Part shown: positions 8,975 through 16,580 of the stretch, piece after piece | How the letters are laid out: every line of letters begins with the position of its first letter | Numbering within the stretch: position 1 is the first letter of the stretch | DNA from: an uncultured Clostridia bacterium | GTDB lineage: Bacteria; Bacillota; Clostridia; Oscillospirales; Oscillospiraceae | DNA length: 45,999 nt | NCBI GenBank assembly: GCA_937892865.1 | Contig: CALBJG010000016.1 | Span: 1-45,999 of the forward strand | Direction: 5' to 3' | Position numbers and translations under genes: made by a program | The notes under the pieces: generated by a model | Seen by the model: only the letters and a program-made list of their open reading frames with translations | What the model was told of the DNA's origin: nothing | Databases searched by the model: none

Positions 8975-9681
8975 GCACAACTTGTTTGTCGAAGTATTTC
9001 CTTGCGTAATTTATTCATTATACGCTTTTCCAAACGGGATATATACGATTGTGATATCCCAAGATAGTTTGCAACTTCTTTTTGCGTCATTTCTTTATGT
9101 CCCTCCAGCCCGAAACGCATGACAACGATTTCCCGTTCACGAACCGGTAGATTTTTTACAGCCTGGCGCAATAAGCAAAGATCAACATCATCCTCTAAGG
9201 GTCTTAAAACAACATCTTCATCTGTGCCGAGAATATCTGATAAAAGCAGTTCATTACCATCGTAATCCATATTGATCGGTTCTTCCAGCGATATCTCTGT
9301 CTTTTGACTTGCTGTTTTTCTGATAAACATCAATATTTCATTCTCCACACATCTTGAAGCATACGTCGCTAATTTAATACTCTTGTCCCGCCGATATGTA
9401 CCAATTGCCTTTATAAGTCCAATCGTACCGATCGATATCAAATCCTCAAGATTTATACCGGTATTTTCAAATCTCCGGGCAATAAATACCACTAAACGCA
9501 AATTGTGTTCAATGAGCAGTTGTTTTGCTCTGTTATCCCCCGCTTCCATGCGTATTAATGCGTCTGTTTCATCCTGTCCTTTTAAAGGCGCAGGAAGGAT
9601 ATCGTTACCGCCAATATAATACACCGGCATCGATTTTAAAACACCGATCCTTTTCAGAATAACGTAAAACTTGCTGCTCAT
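8971..9681 (-). CDS. sigE: Sporulation sigma factor SigE (pro-sigma-E)
   Basis: Early mother-cell sigma factor of sporulation, made as an inactive precursor and cut by SpoIIGA. The N-terminus holds a short pro-sequence (SSKFYVILKRIGVLKSMP) ending at the conserved VYYIGG motif where processing occurs. Region 2 is very conserved (NLRLVVFIARRFENTGINLE, then LATYASRCVENEI), and region 4 has the SQSYISRLEKRI helix. Length is about 236 residues, as in Bacillus. Two ATG codons stand in tandem (9684 and 9681); the second has the better distance to AGGAGG. The start overlaps the spoIIGA stop, so translation is coupled. In many relatives sigG follows; here it is rex. Confidence 0.96.
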   Translation of the reverse strand: MSSKFYVILKRIGVLKSMPVYYIGGNDILPAPLKGQDETDALIRMEAGDNRAKQLLIEHNLRLVVFIARRFENTGINLEDLISIGTIGLIKAIGTYRRDKSIKLATYASRCVENEILMFIRKTASQKTEISLEEPINMDYDGNELLLSDILGTDEDVVLRPLEDDVDLCLLRQAVKNLPVREREIVVMRFGLEGHKEMTQKEVANYLGISQSYISRLEKRIMNKLRKEILRQTSCA

Positions 9682-10451
9682 CATTCTCCTCCTGTCAAAG
9701 CCTGAAATTCATATTCACTTGAAAATCCTTCCGGAACAAACGCAACAAGACGACTCCCTTGTTCTGCGCCTATTCTTACATCCTTAAATTTATAAGCAAG
9801 CAACATACCATTTGCCAATCCGATCGTTTTGTAAGGCATCAACCTTAGTCCAGGCAAGATATTTTCTGATAGTGTACGAATCGGGTCAGCAATTTGTTCT
9901 TTATTTAAGCCTAACAATTTTTCTGTTGCATCTGTTCCAATCAGAATTACTGAACATCCGGTCAATGGATCAATAAGTAAATTTCCAGTATCACGAAGCG
10001 CCCTTAATTTCACAAAACTATTGTTATGTTTTATTTCAATATCAACTATATTTTTAGAATCGTAACAGTAATGATTCGATAGTTTTTTGATCAAAACAAC
10101 GCAGAAAACAACTGCAAACAAGTTTATGATCACATTATCTATAAAAGTTACGGAAAGAATCATTATGACTGTATGCATCAGTGTATAGATGCAGATCCCT
10201 CTAATGTAATTTGAATCTATAATATAAGCGACAAGTGAGCATACTGCGCCTGACAACAGAGTAATAAACATCATAAATTGATCATTTGAATCAATCAGAT
10301 GAAGCATATGGTTTAGTATGCATTGTATAAGCGCAGCAACAAAAACCCGATACCAATTTACTTTTATTTTTGCGTAATATGCTGATACGAAAAGTAAAAT
10401 AATATTAACAAAAAGACTTAAAATATTTGCTAAGAAATATAACGATATCAT
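9681..10451 (-). CDS. spoIIGA: Sigma-E processing peptidase SpoIIGA
   Basis: Membrane-bound aspartic protease that cleaves the pro-sequence from sigma-E in the mother cell after a forespore signal. The first half (about residues 1-120) is a series of hydrophobic segments. The second half carries the active-site motif RDTGNLLIDPLTG, with the catalytic Asp near residue 154, as in the Bacillus enzyme. At 256 residues it is slightly shorter than the roughly 300-residue Bacillus protein. GGGGGTG lies just before the ATG. A TATACT sequence about 40 bp upstream could be a -10 box, but no convincing Spo0A box was found. Confidence 0.93.
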   Translation of the reverse strand: MISLYFLANILSLFVNIILLFVSAYYAKIKVNWYRVFVAALIQCILNHMLHLIDSNDQFMMFITLLSGAVCSLVAYIIDSNYIRGICIYTLMHTVIMILSVTFIDNVIINLFAVVFCVVLIKKLSNHYCYDSKNIVDIEIKHNNSFVKLRALRDTGNLLIDPLTGCSVILIGTDATEKLLGLNKEQIADPIRTLSENILPGLRLMPYKTIGLANGMLLAYKFKDVRIGAEQGSRLVAFVPEGFSSEYEFQALTGGE

Positions 10452-10583
10452 TCGTTCACCCCCGTAATTGGTTGTTGCTTCAGTATAAATTAATTTTGTT
10501 TAAAAATCAGTCGCATAAAAAATCAGAAACAGACCAGGAATCGCCCAATCACAATAGACTTCCGCATCTAACCAAACAGAAAC

Positions 10584-10621
10584 AAAAATTGCGGCAGTTG
10601 ATTTTCTCAACTGCCGCAAAA
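10584..10621 (-). terminator. Rho-independent terminator after the DUF951 gene
   Basis: Minus-strand perfect 13-bp stem (TTGCGGCAGTTGA with TCAACTGCCGCAA), a short A-rich loop and TTTTTGTTT afterwards. It closes the AraC-rarA-DUF951 unit before spoIIGA. Confidence 0.93.
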
Positions 10622-10630
10622 TATAGTCGA

Positions 10631-10816
10631 TTATTTTTCATCACGGGTTACTGTGCGGATATTTTTTTCTGCTTTAAAACGCGGAGTCATCACTTCGTGT
10701 CCGCAACCAATGCACCGCAGACGAAAGTCAGCGCCGGTTCGTAATACGATCCACTTTTTTTCACCGCACGGATGCGCTTTTTTCATAGTTAGAACATCAC
10801 CGATTTGAATATCCAT
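10631..10816 (-). CDS. DUF951 family small protein
   Basis: A 61-residue protein of the DUF951 family (YyzM in Bacillus), widespread in Bacillota and of unknown function. It starts MDIQIGDVLTMKKAHPCGEK, which is typical, and has a CIGCGHEV knuckle that may bind metal or nucleic acid. The ATG at 10816 is preferred to a longer reading from 10867 because AAAGGA sits 8 bases before it and the family begins here. It follows rarA by 4 bases, so it is co-transcribed. In other Bacillota this family is often near chromosome-partition or ribosome-related genes; no role can be assigned from the sequence. Confidence 0.88.
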   Translation of the reverse strand: MDIQIGDVLTMKKAHPCGEKKWIVLRTGADFRLRCIGCGHEVMTPRFKAEKNIRTVTRDEK

Positions 10817-10820
10817 GACA

Positions 10821-12083
10821 TCAATCCTTTTTAATCTGATCCCAATATTGTTTTGCTGCTTGCTCAATTTTGTTGTTGCCGTAAGTATAGTACTTTACAC
10901 CAACAAGTTCATCGGGCAAATATTGCTGCTTTACCCAGTGATTTGGAAATGCATGAGGATATAAATATCCCTGCTCTCGTTCCTGCGTAAAAGTATCTGC
11001 ATGTACATTTTGCAAATGTCGCGGAAAATCACCGCCTTTGCCTTTCTTGACATCTTCAAGGGCGGCATCCAAAGCAATATGACCGGTATTGGATTTTGGC
11101 GATGTCGCCATCAACACAGCCGCATCGCCCAGGGGAATCCTCGCTTCCGGCATACCAAGCATAAACGCAGCATCCACACATGCCTTTACAATTGGTATAA
11201 TGGATGGAAATGCCAACCCAACATCTTCACAAGCAATCACCATCAATCTTCTGCAAGCAGATTGCATCTGCCCTGCTTCCAATAATCTCGCCAAATAGTG
11301 GACAGCAGCATCAGGGTCAGAACCGCGAATAGATTTTTGCAGAGCAGAAAGCAGATCGTAAAAATTATCACCATCTCTGTCTGCGCGCATCGCGCTTTTT
11401 TGCGTGACAACTTTCGCATCGTCCAATGTCAGCTTGATCGTGCCGTTTTCCGGTTTTCCTGCAGAGAACAGAACCTCTACAGCATTCATTGCTTTTCTTA
11501 AATCGCCGCCGCAGGCGCCTGCAATATACTCAAGAGCCCCTTCTTCTGCGTCTGATGCAAGGGCGTTTCTTTCTTCTAAAAAAGCAACAGCCCGCTTGAT
11601 TGCCTTCAAAGCAGCATCAGCAGTGATCTGTTTAAATTCAAAAACAGTAGATCGGCTCAAAATTGCGTTAAACACATAGAAGTACGGGTTTTCAGTAGTA
11701 GATGCGATTAAGGTGATTTTCCCATTTTCAATATATTCAAGCAACGATTGCTGTTGTTTCTTATTGAAAGATTGGATCTCATCCAGATACAGCAATACAC
11801 CATTGGGCGCCATAAATGTATCTAACTGTGCAACGATATTCTTAATGTCCGCAGTAGAAGCAGTTGTTGCATTTAACTGATACAAAGTTCGATTGGTTTG
11901 CTTTGCTATGATATTTGCAACAGTTGTTTTACCTGTTCCGCTCGGGCCGTAAAAGATCATATTGGGGACATTTCCGGACTCCACAAGTCGGCGAAGAATA
12001 GCGCCTTCTGCCAAAATATGTTCTTGTCCAAATACATCATCTAAACTCTGTGGCCGAAGCAGATCAGCAAGTGGTTGATACAT
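10821..12083 (-). CDS. rarA: Replication-associated recombination protein A (AAA+ ATPase RarA/MgsA)
   Basis: A cytoplasmic AAA+ ATPase related to clamp loaders and RuvB that acts at stalled replication forks with SSB. The 420-residue protein opens with LADLLRPQSLDDVFGQEHIL. It has a Walker A motif (FYGPSGTGKTT, near residue 45), a Walker B motif (LLYLDEIQSFN), the sensor-type STTENPYF segment, and the C-terminal MgsA region (ARIPLGDAAVLMATSPKSN). The start at 12083 has AAGGAGGGG just upstream. The preceding AraC gene stops on the adjoining base, so both share a transcript. That an AraC regulator heads an operon with a DNA-repair ATPase is odd and may be chance. Confidence 0.95.
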   Translation of the reverse strand: MYQPLADLLRPQSLDDVFGQEHILAEGAILRRLVESGNVPNMIFYGPSGTGKTTVANIIAKQTNRTLYQLNATTASTADIKNIVAQLDTFMAPNGVLLYLDEIQSFNKKQQQSLLEYIENGKITLIASTTENPYFYVFNAILSRSTVFEFKQITADAALKAIKRAVAFLEERNALASDAEEGALEYIAGACGGDLRKAMNAVEVLFSAGKPENGTIKLTLDDAKVVTQKSAMRADRDGDNFYDLLSALQKSIRGSDPDAAVHYLARLLEAGQMQSACRRLMVIACEDVGLAFPSIIPIVKACVDAAFMLGMPEARIPLGDAAVLMATSPKSNTGHIALDAALEDVKKGKGGDFPRHLQNVHADTFTQEREQGYLYPHAFPNHWVKQQYLPDELVGVKYYTYGNNKIEQAAKQYWDQIKKD

Positions 12084-12860
12084 CTATATCCCCTCCTTTT
12101 TAGTATAGGTGTTTGGTGAGCAGCCATATACACGCTTAAACATTTTAGAAAAAGTGAATACATCCGAGTATCCGACAGAATTTGCCGTTACAGTTACGCT
12201 GCAACCATGTTTTTTCAGCAACTGCGCAGCCTGCTCCATCCGGAAATTAAGCAAATACTTCCCTGGTGAAACTCCGGTCTTGCTTTTGAATATTGCGGAA
12301 AAATAACTGCGGTTAAGATTCAAGCGCCGAGCAAGTTCCTGAACGCTTAATTCACTCATATATTCTGCGCGGATCATAAACAGAGCCTGCGCAACAGGGT
12401 CTGCTTGAATTTTCTCCATTTCTTTAAGGCAAGCAAATAATTCCCATAATTTTCCGCTGAGAAATGCTGATCGGCCATTTTCGTATGTTGCGCAATTCTT
12501 CATCGATTGAAACACCGAGCCTGCTTGTGGGCAGTCAATTACCGGGGGTAATCCCATTGGTAAATCGTCAGATGCAGTAAACCCAATCCAAATATAATTC
12601 CACGGCTCATCTTTATCGCTTTGATAAAAGGTCTGCACATATGGAGGGATCACAAACATCATCCCTTTCGAAACCGGGTAGGTTACACCATTAATTTCAA
12701 AAATACCTTTTCCTGTAACGACAAAATGGATCAGCCAATAGGTTCGAACCGTTGGACCGTAGTAATGCCCACTGGCGCAATCTTGAAAGCCGAAAATTAC
12801 CGGATTCAAATCCAAATATCCCTCATTGGATATCAAAACATTGTGCTGATTATGCGGCAA
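12084..12860 (-). CDS. AraC family transcriptional regulator, divergent from the alpha-galactosidase gene
   Basis: A sugar-responsive type of regulator. The N-terminal half is a cupin-like ligand-binding domain (PTVRTYWLIHFVVTGKGIFE). The C-terminal 100 residues hold two helix-turn-helix motifs (LSVQELARRLNLNRSYFSAI and VTANSVGYSDVFTFSKMFKR) followed by YGCSPNTY. The start is uncertain: a TTG at 12860 has GAGGTGAG at good distance and is chosen (258 residues), whereas a TTG at 12884 would add eight residues but lacks such a site. Its promoter overlaps that of the divergent GH4 gene, which makes the GH4 gene its likely target. Confidence 0.88.
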   Translation of the reverse strand: MPHNQHNVLISNEGYLDLNPVIFGFQDCASGHYYGPTVRTYWLIHFVVTGKGIFEINGVTYPVSKGMMFVIPPYVQTFYQSDKDEPWNYIWIGFTASDDLPMGLPPVIDCPQAGSVFQSMKNCATYENGRSAFLSGKLWELFACLKEMEKIQADPVAQALFMIRAEYMSELSVQELARRLNLNRSYFSAIFKSKTGVSPGKYLLNFRMEQAAQLLKKHGCSVTVTANSVGYSDVFTFSKMFKRVYGCSPNTYTKKEGI

Positions 12861-12896
12861 CGGTCTCACCTCACAAAATGACAAATAATTGATAAA

Positions 12897-12926
12897 ATTA
12901 TACCATTTATATCAAAAGTCTGTCAA
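12897..12926 (-). promoter_or_regulatory. Consensus sigma-A promoter of the AraC-rarA-DUF951 unit
   Basis: On the minus strand a perfect TTGACA (12921-12926) and a perfect TATAAT (12897-12902) with an 18-bp spacer. This is among the best promoters in the window, and unusually strong for a regulator gene. It is more understandable if it also drives rarA. Confidence 0.85.
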
Positions 12927-12934
12927 GTTATAAT
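12906..12934 (+). promoter_or_regulatory. Probable promoter of the GH4 gene
   Basis: TATAAT at 12929-12934 with a poor -35 (TTTATA, 12906-12911) 17 bp upstream. A weak -35 with a good -10 fits a promoter needing an activator such as the divergent AraC protein. It physically overlaps the opposite promoter. Confidence 0.55.
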
Positions 12935-12986
12935 ACACGCATACAGAGCCATTAGACTCTGAAAATATCAATTGAGGCGGTGTAAT

Positions 12987-14306
12987 ATGAAGATCACTTT
13001 TATGGGTGCGGGAAGCACCGTTTTTGCGCGAAGTATCATCGGAGACTGTATGTGCAGTGAATATTTGCGCAACAGCACATTCTCTCTGTATGACATCGAT
13101 TCGAATCGGTTGGAACAAAGCCGTGTGATCCTAGAGGCTATGAGAACAGCATTAGGTGGTTACGGCAGAATCGAATGCTACTGCGGCATAGCGCAGAGAA
13201 AAGCCGCTTTAAGCGGCGCTGACTTTGTTATCAATGCTATTCAGGTCGGTGGTTATGATCCATGTACGATTACTGACTTTGAGATTCCTAAAAAGTACGG
13301 GCTGAAACAGACGATCGGTGACACGCTCGGTATCGGTGGCATTATGCGCGCACTTCGAACAATTCCCGTTATGGAAGATTTTGCCAATGATATGTCACTG
13401 GTATGTCCTAATGCCCTGCTGTTGAACTACACAAATCCAATGGGGATGCTTACCGGTTATATTCAGACCCATACGCAAATCAATACCGTCGGACTATGTC
13501 ACAGCGTGCAGGTTTGCGCACAGCAGATTTTAAAGCTTGCTGGAATGGAAGATAAACTGGAAGGTCACAGAGAGTTGATTGCAGGCATCAATCATATGGG
13601 GTGGCTGCTTGAGTTGCAGGATAAAGACGGCAATGACCTCTATCCGACAATCAAATCAAATGTTGATGCCCTGATAGATGATCCAGAGTGTAAGGACAAA
13701 GTGCGGCTCGACTACATTCGTAACTTTGGGTACTTCTGCACAGAGTCCAGTGAGCACAATGCAGAATACAATTCCTTCTATATAAAAAGCAAATATCCAG
13801 AATTGATCAGCAAATATAACATTCCCATTGATGAATACCCCAGAAGATGCGTAAAACAAATAGAGCGTTGGAACACAGAATACAACGAGATCCTATCGAC
13901 AAAGGAGAAAATTCATACCCGTTCTTATGAATACGGCTCAAGGATCATGGATGCCATCATAACCGACGTTCCCTACTACTTCGGTGGCAATGTCCTGAAC
14001 ACAAATAAATATATCTCCAATTTGCCTGAAGAGGCTTGCGTAGAGGTTCCGTGCATCGCTGACAGCAGCGGTATCCATCCTCAGTTTGTTGGAAAACTTC
14101 CAATACAGTGCGCTGCAATGAATATGACAAATATCAACGTACAACTACTCACCATCGAAGCAGCAAAGACAAAGAAGAAAGAGCACATTTATCAGGCTGC
14201 CATGCTGGATCCCCATACCGGTAGTGAACTTGATATCGACACAATCAAAAAGATGGTTGATGAGTTGATCGAAGCTCATGGAATCTATCTGCCTGATTAT
14301 TCATAA
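12987..14306 (+). CDS. melA: GH4 family alpha-galactosidase (MelA type)
   Basis: NAD+- and metal-dependent glycosidase of family GH4, which oxidises the sugar at C3 during cleavage and acts in the cytoplasm. The N-terminus is a Rossmann motif (ITFMGAGSTVFARSI). The metal/substrate motif is GLCHSVQ (Cys171-His172), the version seen in MelA alpha-galactosidases rather than the CDMP or CNVP types of phospho-glucosidases. NHMGW (His203) and EHNAEYN are also present. It has 439 residues, the usual length. GAGGCGGTG precedes the ATG; an upstream in-frame TTG has no such site. It is alone between a promoter and a terminator, with the AraC gene divergent. An alpha-galacturonidase role is less likely because those I recall carry CHG. 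Confidence 0.87.
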   Translation: MKITFMGAGSTVFARSIIGDCMCSEYLRNSTFSLYDIDSNRLEQSRVILEAMRTALGGYGRIECYCGIAQRKAALSGADFVINAIQVGGYDPCTITDFEIPKKYGLKQTIGDTLGIGGIMRALRTIPVMEDFANDMSLVCPNALLLNYTNPMGMLTGYIQTHTQINTVGLCHSVQVCAQQILKLAGMEDKLEGHRELIAGINHMGWLLELQDKDGNDLYPTIKSNVDALIDDPECKDKVRLDYIRNFGYFCTESSEHNAEYNSFYIKSKYPELISKYNIPIDEYPRRCVKQIERWNTEYNEILSTKEKIHTRSYEYGSRIMDAIITDVPYYFGGNVLNTNKYISNLPEEACVEVPCIADSSGIHPQFVGKLPIQCAAMNMTNINVQLLTIEAAKTKKKEHIYQAAMLDPHTGSELDIDTIKKMVDELIEAHGIYLPDYS

Positions 14307-14311
14307 CAACA

Positions 14312-14342
14312 AGAAAAGAGGCTGCTAAAACAGCCTCTTTTA
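14312..14342. terminator. Bidirectional terminator between the GH4 gene and the CobW operon
   Basis: Perfect 11-bp stem AAAAGAGGCTG / CAGCCTCTTTT with a 6-base loop. A and T tracts on both sides let it end both convergent units. Confidence 0.92.
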
Positions 14343-14344
14343 AT

Positions 14345-15286
14345 TCAAAATGTTGCCACATCAGGCTCAGCAGGATCAGCATTCTCAACTTTAATTGCAG
14401 TCAAAACCGGTCCCAGTTCCCCTTGATACAGATAATGCTTTTCTGCGCTGATCTTCGCGGTAACTGTGACCCATTCTCTGGGAGTCAGTAATTTGGAATC
14501 TGTGTAGTTGCACGGAACGCCAAGAAATTGAATGTCTTCTACACAGCAGGTCATTACAAATCTGCCAGGCGCGAACATATTATTCTTGTCTCGACGAAGC
14601 ATAGCGACCTGCCCTTTGAAACGAACAGTTTTCCCGTTATATTTCATCGGTTCTTCTGTCACATCTCTGTACCACAACGCATAATCCGCGTCTTTTACAT
14701 CGATAATAGACGCTTCAATATCAAAAGGAAGCGGGTCTTCAATATCATCAAACGAAGTTGTGCCGTCAGTATAGTCGTATAATATATCCATCCTGCGGTT
14801 TGCAGCGCGGACGATCTTGTGAAGTGGCATAGTATCTGCACCGGGAGATAACCGGTTAAACACGACCATTTGGCCACCAACAAGTTTGTCCATCACCAAA
14901 TTTCGAATATTTGCATTGTATGTCATAAATGTTGTGGCGTCTGCAAACATAACTTCCTGCGCAACTACCCAGTCTTCAGGAAATCTGGAATACAAGTCGC
15001 CGACTAACTGCATACCGTTCAATTCAGCAACAACGCGTTTCACTTTGTATTTTTTTGCCAAAGTGTGTAATTCTTTTGTCGTAACAGTTTGCTGATCTAC
15101 AACTTCCAAATAGACATTCTGGTAGGGATATGTGGAAAAGTCATACTCTTCCTCTCCCTCCTCGCAAACAAGGAGTAAAGTGCGTTCACCGGCATTAAAG
15201 CGAGGATCTTCCAACGTCTCCTGAATGAACTTCGTTTTACCTGAATCTAAAAAGCCAGTAAATACATAAACCGGAATCTGTGCCAT
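14345..15286 (-). CDS. CobW-like GTPase with a C-terminal YcgQ-like domain
   Basis: A 313-residue protein. Residues 1-175 form a G3E-type GTPase with P-loop TGFLDSGKTKF but without the CxCC metal motif seen in its neighbour. The C-terminal half has features typical of the DUF1980/YcgQ-type domain (MKYNGKTVRFKGQV, RFVMTCCVEDIQFLGVPC), which is otherwise found joined to a membrane part next to YcgR-type permeases. It follows the His-rich CobW gene by 12 bases, so the two are probably one operon. Likely task: metal handling, for example delivering zinc or another divalent ion to a client. This is inferred from family and neighbour only. Confidence 0.8.
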   Translation of the reverse strand: MAQIPVYVFTGFLDSGKTKFIQETLEDPRFNAGERTLLLVCEEGEEEYDFSTYPYQNVYLEVVDQQTVTTKELHTLAKKYKVKRVVAELNGMQLVGDLYSRFPEDWVVAQEVMFADATTFMTYNANIRNLVMDKLVGGQMVVFNRLSPGADTMPLHKIVRAANRRMDILYDYTDGTTSFDDIEDPLPFDIEASIIDVKDADYALWYRDVTEEPMKYNGKTVRFKGQVAMLRRDKNNMFAPGRFVMTCCVEDIQFLGVPCNYTDSKLLTPREWVTVTAKISAEKHYLYQGELGPVLTAIKVENADPAEPDVATF

Positions 15287-15298
15287 ACTCTCTCCTCA

Positions 15299-16387
15299 TT
15301 ATCCGAAAATCTTGGAAATACCGATTTCATCCAACTGCGCGCCAATGACGCAGATCTTACCGATCACAGATGCTGTACCAACTCGTACATTGATCTCTCC
15401 CGGCACATAATCGAAATGGACCCATTTGCCGTCTGAAGCATCAACTACGCCTTTCGCGCGAAGGATCACGCCAAAACGACCAGAATCCAGCATCATAAGT
15501 GCAGATTCAATTTCATTCGTCGTAAATTTTCTTGTAGTTTCAATACCCCAGGAAGTAAACACTTCATCTGCATGATGATCATGGTGATGCTCACCGTGGT
15601 GATGACCGCAGCAGCAGTGCTCATCATGATCGTGGGAATGATGTTCATGTTGGTGTTCTCCGTGATGGTGACCGCAGCAGTGATGTTCCTCATCGTGATG
15701 GTGCTCTCCATGATGGTGACCGCAGCAGTGATGTTCCTCGTCATGATGATGCACATGCTCTTTTGCAAGGGTGTCAAGATCATACTTTAGAGATGCGTTT
15801 CCTTCAAATGCATCAATGATCTGTTCTGCAGTTAAATGATCCCAATCGGTTGTGATAATTGTTGCATTCGGATTGAGTTGACGAAGGATCTCCATTGCCT
15901 TTGAGAGTTTTTCCTGGGAAATATCAGCCGTACGGGATAAGATGATCGTAGATGCAGTTTCAACCTGATTATTATAAAACTCTCCGAAGTTTTTAGAGTA
16001 TACTTTCACTTTGGTTGCATCCACAACAGCAACAGCATAGCCCAAAACAACATCATCATTTGTGACTTTTTCAACAGCTGCTACAACATCAGAAAGTTTT
16101 CCAACGCCGGACGGTTCGATCAAAATGCGTTCCGGTGCATAATCACGGATAACCTGATTTAACGCTTTCCCAAAATCACCCACAAGGCTGCAACAGATAC
16201 AGCCGGAATTCATTTCTGTGATGTTGATGCCTGCATCTGTCAGAAAGTCACCGTCAACACCGATCTCACCGAATTCATTTTCAATCAGAACAATTTTTTG
16301 ACCCTTATAATATTCTGCGATCAACTTTTTGATCAGTGTTGTCTTTCCTGCGCCGAGGAAGCCGGAAAATATATCGATTTTTGTCAT
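15299..16387 (-). CDS. CobW/COG0523 metallochaperone GTPase with a His/Cys-rich insert
   Basis: G3E-family GTPase of the zinc-chaperone (ZNG1/YciC/YeiR) type, 362 residues. P-loop GFLGAGKTT at residues 9-17. The conserved metal motif CICC is at residues 63-66. The C-terminal CobW_C domain follows position 280 (FTSWGIETTRKFT onward). Between them (about residues 210-275) is a 16-residue repeat built from HHCCGHHHGEHHH, giving dozens of His and several Cys residues; this is a metal store or sensor. GAGGTTGAG precedes the ATG. A good promoter lies upstream. Zinc is the likeliest metal, but nickel or cobalt cannot be excluded from sequence. No clear Zur box was seen. Confidence 0.92.
   Translation of the reverse strand: MTKIDIFSGFLGAGKTTLIKKLIAEYYKGQKIVLIENEFGEIGVDGDFLTDAGINITEMNSGCICCSLVGDFGKALNQVIRDYAPERILIEPSGVGKLSDVVAAVEKVTNDDVVLGYAVAVVDATKVKVYSKNFGEFYNNQVETASTIILSRTADISQEKLSKAMEILRQLNPNATIITTDWDHLTAEQIIDAFEGNASLKYDLDTLAKEHVHHHDEEHHCCGHHHGEHHHDEEHHCCGHHHGEHQHEHHSHDHDEHCCCGHHHGEHHHDHHADEVFTSWGIETTRKFTTNEIESALMMLDSGRFGVILRAKGVVDASDGKWVHFDYVPGEINVRVGTASVIGKICVIGAQLDEIGISKIFG
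15595..15750 (-). repeat. 48-bp tandem coding repeat of the His/Cys-rich region
   Basis: The same 20-base stretch recurs at 15671 and 15719, i.e. 48 bp or 16 codons apart. A more diverged third copy begins near 15604. The DNA of the two best copies is almost identical, so copy number may vary by slippage. Confidence 0.85.
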
Positions 16388-16421
16388 ACTCTCAACCTCA
16401 TTTGTTAAAATAATATATTAC

Positions 16422-16449
16422 ATTATAGCACATTTCGAAAATAAAACAA
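16422..16449 (-). promoter_or_regulatory. Promoter of the CobW operon (TTGTTT-16-TATAAT)
   Basis: On the minus strand TTGTTT (16444-16449) and a perfect TATAAT (16422-16427) with 16 bp between them, about 35 bp before the start codon. The stretch between promoter and ATG is A/T-rich with short inverted repeats and could hold a metal-repressor site, but no known consensus is matched. Confidence 0.7.
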
Positions 16450-16510
16450 CACATAGTTTTATTCGACACATTGCACTTGCATAAGTCCTGTATTCAGAAT
16501 AAATTATAAA

Positions 16511-16576
16511 TAGCGGTTAAGCACCCCGAATGCGACAACCGCTATAGCCGCCATCACTAAAATGTGATGGCGGCTA
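16511..16576 (-). terminator. Two abutting hairpins downstream of the SipL-like gene
   Basis: A 13-bp stem with a 6-base loop (TAGCCGCCATCAC / GTGATGGCGGCTA, 16545-16576) directly follows the stop codon of the minus-strand gene. It is followed without a gap by an 8-bp stem with an 18-base loop (TAGCGGTT / AACCGCTA, 16511-16544). Neither has a clear U tract. They may terminate or protect the transcript's 3' end. I see nothing else in the roughly 60 bases before the CobW promoter. Confidence 0.6.
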
Positions 16577-16580
16577 TTAT

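Noticed and set aside
15595..15750. Regular 48-bp repeats as a CRISPR array
   Set aside because: The repeats are in frame and encode the His/Cys-rich metal region of a CobW GTPase. There are no unique spacers and no cas genes.
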